A stretch of 64,000 nucleotides of DNA, taken from positions 30,955,501 through 31,019,500 of the forward strand of contig NC_092568.1 in assembly GCF_037975245.1 (NCBI RefSeq), in the 5' to 3' direction. A program made the position numbers and the translations under genes. Below are positions 1 to 10,700 of this stretch, piece after piece (position 1 is the first letter of the stretch; each line of letters begins with the position of its first letter). The stretch is from Apostichopus japonicus. Taxonomy: Eukaryota > Echinodermata > Holothuroidea > Aspidochirotida > Stichopodidae. The notes below the pieces were generated by a model, which was given only the letters and a program-made list of their open reading frames with translations, searched no databases and had not been told where the DNA came from.

Positions 1-2930
1 GTCTGTGTCATGCTATCCTTAAAACAAGCAAGAAAAATATGGAAGTTTTCCAAAAATGCTCAAAATGTTATTGGCAAAACTATGTGTACAAGGTTGGATG
101 TCATCATTCATTTTTACAAGTAAATATGGATATGCAAATTAGGATAGCACCCCCAAATTGACATGGATACAGTACTCTGGCTATCCAACCTTCAGAAACT
201 CATGTCAAGGCAAGCTTGTTGTCATTTATGTGTGAAATGGTTGCAACGGCATAAATGACCATTGTTCCCTCCTCCGCCCCCTCTCCTGCAGACCACCAAC
301 ACCATCACCTAACCCCCTCTGGCTAAGTTACTCAGCATTATAACTAGTTGCAAGATTCCATTGCATTGTACTGAACATAAGAGATATCAGTTTCAGAATC
401 TAAAAGGTTCTGCTCTTCTAAAAACTGAATCAATTTTTTTGATCTCAGCCCATTTTCTGCACCAAAGGAGTAAATTTTACCAATACAATCTGGTATAATT
501 TCACAGAATTTGTTTGACTTTTACAAAGTCATAAACACCCACCTGCAGAGCTTTGGGCCATACTTTCTGGTAACTTTGAAGTTCAAAAAAATAAACACTT
601 GTCATATGACCTTGGAATGTAAAAATTCCACAAATTTGATTTCTGTTTGATGGTGTGCGACCTATATTAGTTGACCTTGACCTGGGTGACCTTGGTAATA
701 GGTCATAATAGCCCAGTTGGCTGCGTTCCCCTTCAGGACATCAAACAGCAAATTTTTCCTTTTTTTAATATTTTTTTTATCTGATATGATCAATTGTAAG
801 GTCATCCAGCATTTCATATTACTACATATAAAGTTTAACTTTCATTGACATGGTATGTTTTAGACTTTAAAAGGCTTCATAATTCAATAAGACTATTAAA
901 ATATCAAACTAGCTCAGTGAGTAGTGAGTATTATTAGTGTGTGAATACTTTCCAAACTTTAGCAATGCTACAGTATTTTTACTTACAGTAGGAAATATTA
1001 GTGCTACTTGTAATATTAATCTCAGCAATGGACCCATTCTACTGTATCAAGAGGGGATTGTGACAATCATGCATTTCATTTAAAAGGATTGTCTGGTGGC
1101 CCAAAGAAGTTACCTTAAAAAATGATAAATAATTTTCCAAACATGTTGTCAAAGTATGAGAATGCTAAATGTTGCGTTTGACAGAGAAACAATTGTTTAA
1201 TCGTTAAGGATGGACATTTCCAATATGATTTGAACAGTACAGAACGTGGAGTCATCTACGCTAATGCAGATTGCAACATAACCCACACTCCATACAAAGT
1301 GAATTTTATTTCAGCAATTTCGAAGAACAGTTTATGAACTGTGGTTTGAGTGTGAGAGTATATTATGTGCAACGCTATACGTATACCAACTGGGCATGGT
1401 ACAGTAGGCTATATACGTTCGCGATATCTACGTTATATATAATAGGCAATCACCTGTGCGTGTACACGTGAGAGTGTATTTGCTGCGGAAATGGGAGTGC
1501 TAACTTCAAGTTGCCTGTTTTGCCTATTTGCCTGCACTACGTCAATCACCATATTGAAGCGTTCGAACAAACGGTACTTTTGGTGAGAATCTGGTGAATT
1601 TGAAAACCAGATTTCTACATTCATGAAGAAAACGTCGAATGGGGTCAATTTTTACATGATTAGAAAGAGAAAAATAATGACTACAAGAACAATGTATCAA
1701 AATCTTCCACCAGACGATTCCTTTAATACACAGGGTATTAAATATTCCATGTTGTGTAGCAAAATCTTATGGAACATTTGCTATGAAATTGCTATTGTAT
1801 ACAAAGTCTGCAAAGATGTATAAAATTTTTTTTTTTACACAGGAATTGTAGTACTTTATAAAGAGACCAGATTCAGAGCCTTCAAAATTTCTATACTCAA
1901 AATTTGAACACAAAATTTATTCCCCGGTTTACATTACCATATATATTTAAAAAAATATAAAAACTTGAAGTATCTGTGGTGAGAAGATGAATATAAAGCT
2001 CCAAGTGGCCAGATGAGATTGAATTTGTTTGCCGAATATTTAACCAAACCTTTCTACTTCAGACAGTACAGTAAATAGTCCATGTATAGGGTTCATGCCT
2101 CTGGGTAAAGCTTAGTTCTGAATGGAATTTATACATCTCATATTCTTAAGGTTTTTCCCCCCTGATTGATGTTATTTGAATATCACTTTTAATCTGGTTT
2201 TGAATTTTGGCATTCATTATTGATTATTGATTATGTCAGTGACAAACCTTGTCAAGAGGGAGATTTAGGGCTTTCTTTTCATTTTCAAATATTTTGCCAA
2301 CGGTGCTGTGAAACTACAAGCTGGACAATTGGCCAAACAAGTGTCCGTTTTTTAAATTGGTCAGAAGTTATTTGAAATTTGTACAGAATGCAGCATCAAG
2401 GTGCAAAATGAAGCATTGCTTTTTATGGTATTAACAAAAAGTAGCTTAGTTTATGTCAAAATGTAAATTTGCAAACACAAATCTTGTCATAAATTATGAA
2501 TACCATCAATTGAATATTTGCACAATCTGTCAAAAGAAACAATATGGCTTGTTTTAATATTTGCATGTTGTGGCTATTTTAGCATATCTAGGTAACTGAG
2601 TTTTGGTTACTATAAGTGTATTGGTACTCTCTACGGGTAGAGTCTGTATACAATTATTTTAAGAGGCATCCAGGGATTGCTACAGCTGCAAGAATAATAA
2701 TAAGAAGTCTGCAATATTTGACTGTTTTAAAGCACTCACCATTCAAAAATTCTAATAATAAAAGCCCCACATAAATTCAAGTTTAGAATCACAATAAATT
2801 GAGACAAAATTGCGAAGTAGTTTATTATCACTGAGTCTCATTAAATGGCTGGCAAGTTGTCAAAAAGTGGAGCTTCTCTCTTCATTAGACTAGCTAAGAA
2901 TATATAGTTCTAATATATAGTTCTAAAGAT
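1..2930. other. No gene recognised; AT-rich non-coding sequence
   Basis: Only short chance ORFs are present. Around 590-700 there is TGACCTTGACCT-type sequence common in dispersed invertebrate repeats. If the SLC46 gene is intact, this is probably its upstream intron sequence. Confidence 0.5.
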
Positions 2931-3247
2931 CACCCACTTCACTCCGAGTTGATCTCTCTGTGCAATAGAACCGACAATCTACGAAATCCTACTATCTTGC
3001 CAACTTTTAGAATTATGCTTTTTAAGAACTCATTTATCTACAGGGCAGCCATTTATATTCCAAATGGGTTTTTAGAATCTCTGTTATAATCCTTTTAATC
3101 TTTCAAACTTCTAATCCTCCATCTTGTTTCTTATTTTTTCATACTTTCTTGATGGTACATTTTTACGTCTTTTGTGTATCATTATTATGTGTCCTATTTA
3201 TAAATTTTGTAATTTATACTGGAATAAAGAAATTGAATTGAATTGAA
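2931..3247 (+). mobile_element. Non-LTR retrotransposon 3' end (ORF C-terminus, 3' UTR and short repeat tail)
   Basis: An open frame from 2931 reads HPLHSELISLCNRTDNLRNP and ends FIYRAAIYIPNGFLESLL before the TAA at 3087-3089. This is the loosely conserved terminal stretch of invertebrate LINE reverse-transcriptase proteins (YRA/YRG...YNSLP-like). A 150 bp T-rich trailer follows, ending in AATAAAGAAATTGAATTGAA, an A-rich microsatellite-like LINE tail. It is 5'-truncated and lacks the catalytic domain. Confidence 0.6.
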
Positions 3248-5910
3248 GTAAAACACAAATTAATTACATTTAGAAAAGCAGTAGGTGGGGTACTTGCTGA
3301 TCCCAAAGTTTACCATTACTAAGTGCCAAAGATTTGTGTCTCAGTCCAGTATCACAGGTTGGTGATGAAAAACATTCAGATGGATTTATTACCTTGTGCT
3401 TGTACTTATGATAGAGTCTGGAAATAAATATTATAAATCTGGAAAGCATTCATAGCAGCAAGGTATTTTCTGTAATTGTTCAAAAAAAGAGTGAAAATCT
3501 TGTTTAGACTTTTGATGTCATGTCAGGCATACCTCGGCAAAATCACAGAGAGTAAAAAAAGACAGATGCCACCCACCAGAGAGAGAAAGAGAGGGTCTTT
3601 TTTGATGTTTCAGAGCAGATGTTCCAACCTGTGTGGGTGTATCTGGTCATTCTCCAAAGTGAATGATGTTACCTAACCAAGACATCAAATAGTCTCCATG
3701 CCTCTTGTGACATTTCATGTTTAAATATTTATGCTTTTATATCTGCAAATATTCCCAGTTAAACCTATTTTAATTGACAGTTCATGACAGATAACGCTGA
3801 CAGTTGTCAAGTTCAAGTTTTCTTTACGGAATGATGAATCGAAAGGTCTAGAGTTGTACTGCAGAATATATCCTCCCCCACCAACCCCCCCCCCCCACCT
3901 CTGTCCAAAAACAAAGAAGGGAAAGAATCTAATAGGTTTTCTTTCATTTAGCTTGTAAAATATGTCTTATTGCTTTATTATTGTTAATATTTATCTGTAC
4001 TATCTGATTGAAACTAAACCATTAAAGTGTGAAACCAATCACATTTCATAATTAGCATTAGGCTGTATATCTTTTTGGAAATTAAATGAACGTATTGCGG
4101 CTTGGAAAAACAAAGCCAGGTTGTTTATGTCCAGTCCTTTTTTATTTTTTTCCTTTTTCTTCTTCTTCCTTTCATTTGCTGTGCTTGTGCCTTTTTAGGT
4201 GTGAAAAGTATCACAACTGTTTTCCCTAAGCTGTCATTCGGTATTGTTGTTTTGTGTAACTTTTTATCCTATTGTTGTGACAGTTTGCAGTTGCTACGGC
4301 AACAATGTCAACTACCATAACAGTTGTGTACTTTGCAGAAAGAAATATATTCAGTTCATCAACTTCTGTAACATCTCTTTGGGTTTGACTCTTGTTGAAT
4401 CTTTTGCCAAAGGCACAAAAAAAGAGGTAACTTTACCTGAGAGATTTGATTTCATAGGTATTATTCATATTTTATTGATTTTTAAATGTTAGCTTAAAGC
4501 AGCAGGATGTGTTATAATAGTGGTGTTTCTTGCTGTGGACTGACTTGACTACAAATACCCATTGTATATTTTTTTTGTAGTTTTAATGCCTGTGGCCACA
4601 AGAAATGCTTGAGTGCTTTACAAAATTAAGTCATTTTCTTCTGAAAAAAATATGAAAAGAAAACAGAAATAAAATAAAATAAAATTGTAACTCTTAACCT
4701 ACCTAGGAATACAATGTCACCTAATTAGTTTTTAATAACATGCTTGTTGTCTAGTCTGATTTGCATGTAGACCAATAGGGGCAAAAATTGCCAGCTGATT
4801 GCACCATTTTGGGGAAGGCAATAGATTCCCTGCACATATGCACTGGATGACAGTTCTCTAGTTCCTTCACTGAAAATATTCCTCCTAGCACGTAGGAAGT
4901 ACATTAGAGGTTTCATTTAAATAAAAAGTCTGCTACTTTAAAGATGTTACAAATACAGTACTGAACGTGCAAAGCTTTTAACAGATAAAATTACACCAGG
5001 CAAGCCTGACTCTAGTTTGTGAAGGCCGGTTGTAGCATATTGGCGGGCTAAATTGATGAGAAGTGGGAATTTAGGGAAAGCTCACGGTGAGAACCGATAT
5101 TTACTACCTGAGCTAAGTACTTTATCTATATAAAGGGAGACTGAAGAAGCTTGGAAGGTTACACTATACATTTTATATACCAAGCACAGAGGAATGGATG
5201 AATTAGCATATGGATTGACCATGGAAGGACAAGACAGAATATAATAACAACAAAAATCCTTGAATTTACAATTTCCAGGAGAATGGAACTTAATTGACAT
5301 TTCTTGATAAGAAATTTTGGTATTTATTGTGTCTGGCATCAAACTTGCATTAGAAAGTTGAGTTAAACATTTATTTGTAAAGAACCACATGAACATGTTC
5401 TAGAAAAAAAGTTAAGTCCATTTTCTTTGACTATTTTTCATCTTCACATTCTCTTGTTATATAAGCTGTAAAATTAAATCTCCATTTTGTGTATTTGGAA
5501 GCAAACTTGGATGCCCCCTCCCACACCCAAATGTCATACACACAAAGAACTTCAAGGGTCTTGTTTCAGAAATATGTGTAATTATCAAAAGCATCGATTG
5601 TACTCACTAAATTTGAAAAGTTTTACCATCAAGTTTGGCACATACTGCTTTTCACTACCTGGTCACTATAAACTAACTGTTAATCAATGTGTGCAGGTAC
5701 GTTCCACAGGGATTTTGCCAAAGCAATTTAACACCCCAAATGTGTGTTTTTGGATAGGCTATGACCTGTTCAGGATTCTAGTTTTGGTAAAGGCATTCCA
5801 TGATTTCAAGAAAATAACCGGTGCTGAGGACGGATACAGAAGTATAATGTATACTAAAGCGGAAGAGACAAAATTGTTTTAACATTATTGGAGTGTGTAG
5901 ATGGAAATTG
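3248..5910. other. No gene recognised
   Basis: AT-rich sequence with a 12-base C run at 3885-3896. The open frame at 5487-5882 has no recognisable domain. Confidence 0.5.
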
Positions 5911-6400
5911 GAAGGGGTGGGATAAGGGTGTGTGGGATAAGGGAAACTTCATTGGCTCCGTATCAGCTACAGAATTCAGTATAAACTACTTCTTCTCACC
6001 TGTTGTGCTCATCATCTGGGAAAGCCTGTGTACCTGTCGCAACTTCTCTTGCCATATATTCCAACTCGCACACTTCGTTCCTTCAACAAACTGTATTTAA
6101 CTGTTCCTAAACCATGCTTGAAGACCTATAGTTACAGAATCTTTGAATGCTCTGGCTCTTATATCTGGAGCAAGTTACCAGATCACATTCGAACTTGCTC
6201 TAAACTTTTTACATTCAAAAGTCAATAAGACCCATCTTTTCACTTGCTCTTTTGTAAATAAATCTGCTTTCTTTGTTAAGCGCCTTGAGCAGTGACTTTT
6301 GTCTACTGATTTGGCACTATATAAGTCTCATTTATTATGATTATTATAAGGGTGTGTGGGATAAGGGTGTGTGGGATAAGGGGTGTGGGATAAGGGGGTT
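5911..6400 (+). repeat. GGGTGTGTGGGATAA minisatellite split by the retrotransposon
   Basis: The same 20 bp, AAGGGTGTGTGGGATAAGGG, lies at 5924-5943 and 6348-6367, exactly at the two ends of the inserted element, with more copies of the unit on the right to about 6400. The pair can be read as a target-site duplication, although the tandem context makes its length uncertain. Confidence 0.75.
5947..6347 (+). mobile_element. 5'-truncated CR1/L2-like non-LTR retrotransposon, ORF2 C-terminus and 3' tail
   Basis: The frame from 5947 reads LHWLRISYRIQYKLLLLTCC and continues through PYIPTRTLRS and SKLPDHIRTCSKLFTFKS. This is the classic end of CR1/L2-like ORF2 (LHWLPV..RI.YKLLLLT, R.LRS, LP..IR). A one-base shift near 6226 separates this from KTHLFTCSF, which runs to a TGA at 6293-6295. 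The 3' UTR contains AAGCGCCTTGAGCAG and TTGGCACTATATAA and ends in TTATTATGATTATTAT. It is inserted in a GTGTGGGATAAGG minisatellite. Confidence 0.85.
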
Positions 6401-7569
6401 TGGGGGATTGACCCTATATAATGGAATAAAATCTCCAGTGCATCTTATCATGCTATAACATTGTTGTTGACAATTTACTTGTATTATAAACAATTTAACT
6501 TCAGCATGTACTGTACTCTTTTCACAGTTACAGAAATAGTTCAGTGATTTAAGGTTTGCATGGAATGTTAGCTAAGATAAAGAAGTTACGTTTTATCTGA
6601 TCCTTGGCAAATCCTGGCGACATGCAGTTGCCTTGTAGTCCAGACAGCGGTTGAGTTTTATCTTGCTTCCATTTGTCTTGCTGTTAAAACAAATTCCATC
6701 CTTGAACTGAGAACTAGGTTTTTTTTATTAAATGCTGAAGAAAAGGTTTTGTAGAAGGGAGAGAAAAAAACAAAATCTGTACTGTTTGAAGAAAAAATCT
6801 CAAGATGAAAATGTACTTTTGGCAAATTCATGAACTTATCTAAAATTCTAAATTTGCAGGGATTTTGAGGGGTTACCTTTTAATAATGCTATACAGTTGT
6901 GCTTATATTTGTAAACTTAAGAGTAACTGGTCTCTCTTGTGAGTCCCAAAGGGTTCATGAACACAAGAGGTAAAGTGAGTTTGTTGTACTAGTCTGTTAA
7001 AGTCACAAAAGAAACACGTGCAAACAAATATCAACATAATTAGTCTCTTTGCCAGCCTTTTGTTTTCTCCATTTTAGATGAATAGTTTATTGTTTCTTAG
7101 TTCAACCATGCGGTATGCTTTGATAGATCAAGTACTTAGTAAAAGGAATGCATGGGCACCCTCCTCAGGGGTTGTACTTGGGAAGCATTTTGGAAAGTGA
7201 AATGTCACCATCTTATACCTTCTTAGATTTACTTTTCTTGAAACATGTTCTCTGATTACAGTCTAAAGCAAGTAACTACCACTAATGACTATCTTTTGTT
7301 ATGCAGATGTAGACAAGTTTATTGTTATGTACATTTGTGGTGATCTCATGAAGCATATATATATGCAAATGCATAAACAAGTTATCTGAAGTGAAAATAA
7401 ACCATTGGGAGTTGCATTGTACTGATAACCTGGGGGAATACAGCTTCATGATGCAATGTAAAGTGTTGCTTCTAGTGAGAGATTCATACATTCAATTGGA
7501 AGAATCAATCGTTCATGAATTCAAAACTTTTTATCTTTAAAATATTGAAATTATTGTCATAAAAAAAGT
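6401..7569. other. Presumed SLC46 intron, nothing further seen
   Basis: There is no coding signal or repeat of note between the split minisatellite and the pentanucleotide tract before the exon at 7621. Confidence 0.5.
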
Positions 7570-7620
7570 CCTTTTATTTTATTTTATTTTGTTTTGTTTT
7601 GTTTTCTCTATTCTTTATAG

Positions 7621-7704
7621 CTGTAGCTTTCATGACTTTTGCTGGAATTCCTGCAGCTTGTACCAGAGCAATGTTATCCAAACTGGTGGCTCCATCAGAA
7701 CAAG
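7621..7704 (+). CDS. SLC46-like exon a (TM10 region and conserved loop)
   Basis: The 84 bp exon reads from its third base as VAFMTFAGIPAACTRAMLSK and on to LVAPSEQ, and ends one base into a glycine codon. The acceptor is TTCTTTATAG and the donor is CAAG|GTAAAT. The polypyrimidine tract before it is built of a TTTTA/TTTTG pentanucleotide microsatellite (about 7570-7605). Confidence 0.88.
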
Positions 7705-10700
7705 GTAAATATGTGGTACATATCAGGGAGTCTCCATGGGAATAAATGTTCAAATTAAACATCAAATGAACGTGTATCGAATATGGGATGTAGACGAAAT
7801 TTCACGGCTTGCCGAGATTAGATTCTTGTTTTCCGTTTCTATTGTAAATTTACCATCGAATGGTCATATCAGTAAAAGGGTAAATTAAACGTGTTTTGTA
7901 CGAGTGTTGCATGGGCCCATCACATTTATAGCAAGAGACAAAAAATGAAATAGTTGAATATTAATAATGTGTAGGACTTTGGAGTTTAACTTTCGTGAGG
8001 GCGTTACTTACTCCTAATTTTAATGACGCATATATTAGCACAGCCGTCCGTTACCAGCTATATTTATACAAATGAATATGAGTGTAATTTTAAGGAATAA
8101 CGAAACTCATTATTATGATTCTTTGTTCACTATAGGTAGTTTATTTGCATTTACTGCTGCCATGGAGACGATCACTGGTTTCTTGGGTTCACTGGTCTTT
8201 AATGCTGTCTACCCAGCCACCTTGGACATCATCGGAGGTGGTTTAGTCTACCTTTTAATGGCTGGGCTTCTGGTTATTCCTGTCGCTCTGCTGATGTAAG
8301 TAAACTCACAATCTTGCCCGATGGGACAAAAAGACATGTTGAAACAAACCTCCAGAAAATATCTATTTCTCCTAATTTATTATTATTATTGGCTACTATG
8401 TTCAAGAAGCTAATCACCAGAAATATTTAATTCTCCTTATTATGATTGGCTTTCAAAAAACCCTCTGGAAAGGTATAATTCTCATTATTATTTTATTGGC
8501 TACTGTGCTCAAACAAATCACCTTACTATTGTTATCGGCTACTATGTTTAAACAATCCTCCAGAAATATTTACTTTTCCTTATGATTAGTGGCTACTATG
8601 TTAAAACAAACCTCCAGAAATATAATATGAGTTTAGCAAACTTCTAGAATATTTAATTCTCATTATTATTATTATTATTATGATTATTGGCTACTATGCT
8701 TAAACAAACCTCCAGAAATATAATATGAGTTAAGCAAACCTCTAGAAATATTTAATTCTCTATGTAACAGTTGCCAATAAAAGTTCCCTAAGGAAATAGT
8801 AGAGATTAAATGCTCTGAAGGGAACTTTCATCACTTTTCTTTAGTCTTTTGTTGTATCTACCAAAAGAATATTATCCAAGTAAAATAAATAAACAGAGGT
8901 TGTCTTAGGTTGGCTCCTTAGACAAACTTTCTTTTACTAACACTCGATAGTTTTGATTAATATTTCTGACTCGAAATGAAATGTACCGCTTTATGCCAGT
9001 GTGGATTAGAAAGGCTTTTCCACTAGAACCATCACTTTATGATATGGTCATAGGATTGAGATCACCAACAGTTCAAGTTTTCGCAAAAGTTGGGGGAAAA
9101 AAGAAATCCTCTTGAAGGTTTAAACTCTGGTGTGTTTCTCTACTTGATCAGAACCTATCATCTGATTGATAACCCCCTCTCAAGGAGTTTGGGAAAATTG
9201 CTGTATCAACTCATAAATAGTTTATGGGAGTTGCTATGAACTATTATATTAAAACATAACCTTTGAAAATGCTGGACAAGATATTTTATCACTGTAAACT
9301 CAGAGTTCATAGAGGAGACAGCCTGAAGGGTGAAGGCTTGTACCATTTATAAACATAATTTACGTTTGTCTTGTCTTTAAGGTGAAAGCAAAAGACGAAT
9401 TGTTCTTTAAATCAGGGAGGTGGAGAGGGTGGGAGGGGGGGGGGGAGAGGGGGAGTCAGAAGGCTGGCTGTGTGTAGATTATTTATGGATTTTCTATGTT
9501 TGGGGATATTTGATTATACAAAACCACTTGAAACACTCAAGAATAATATTCCCTTGTTGAAAAACAAATGGAACTGATTTTGAAAAAATTCCTGATGTAA
9601 CTGAAAATACAATGTATCAGAATGTAACATAAATAAGGATGGACAGGTGTTTTTAAGACAGATTAAAAAAAGAAAATAAAAAAGGGAGGAAAAAGAATGC
9701 AGAGTGTGTTATAAATTTTTCAACAACCAGGGTCCAGTCCAAGATTGTAGATTAAGTACAAAATCCCAACATTTGAGTTCTCCAAATCTAAAGAGAGGAG
9801 ACATTTGGCAATTTTATCAAAAGACTTTTTAAGACATCTGATCTGGACAGTTGCACTCCCTCCACCCACAACTGAATTCTTGATTCTCTCATTAGATAGA
9901 AAGTCCTAGCCATTTGTTGATGAGGTGAGGGGGGGGGGGTTGGGAATGTAAGTGGGTGATGTGATAGTGGGGGGACTTTGTGGGGATTTTTTTTCTCAAA
10001 ATTTGATCGAGTATGTCGATGGCATTTTAAGGTTACCTTAAAGGAATACTCCTGACTTATGATGTTTGATTTAAGTGTATACATGCATTTAAGAAACTTA
10101 AAATAGAACATTTAATATCATAATTGTACACATATCTCGGTTTAAGACAATGTTGCAAATTGTCAAAGAGATCTTACATAAATCCTGAGCGCATGGTGTG
10201 TACTAGTTTTTGCATCATTGATATCTCAGGTTAAGGTATATTATCTTTTTGGCATTTCACTTCATTTGTTTTGTGCCTCGGCTGAGGAAATCGTTGACAG
10301 TGACTCGGCACAAAGTAGACTTATTTCCCACAGGGCTATTCTCCAGATCAACCCTGCTTGACAGTTTAATACCATCCAAAATATTATATAGACACACCGT
10401 TTGTTGTTAAAAAAAGTTACTGCCAAACAGTGCTGATCAAATTCGGATTGGGGGGGGGGGGGGTTCTGTGATTAGTGTTTGATTTACGATGCCCGTAAGG
10501 CCAATGTTTACGCAAAAAGTGAACGTGAATTCCCAAAAGTGACATATGTTGATGACAGATTTACAGATTAAGAGATCTTGCAAAAAATGTATCCAAACTA
10601 GATTTAACTTTTGTCTCTTTCTTATCTCTGCCCTGGTATTCAGAGGGGGCGAGAATACATCTGATGGTGGTCCTCAAGAGGGTGAAGCAAGGGTTGGGCT

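Noticed and set aside
5487-5882. 131-codon plus ORF between repeats
   Set aside because: No recognisable domain, no good splice or start context, and composition like the surrounding non-coding sequence.
10270-10320. TTTGTGCC...GGCACAAA hairpin as a microRNA precursor
   Set aside because: Only 8 bp pair and the interior does not fold back on itself.
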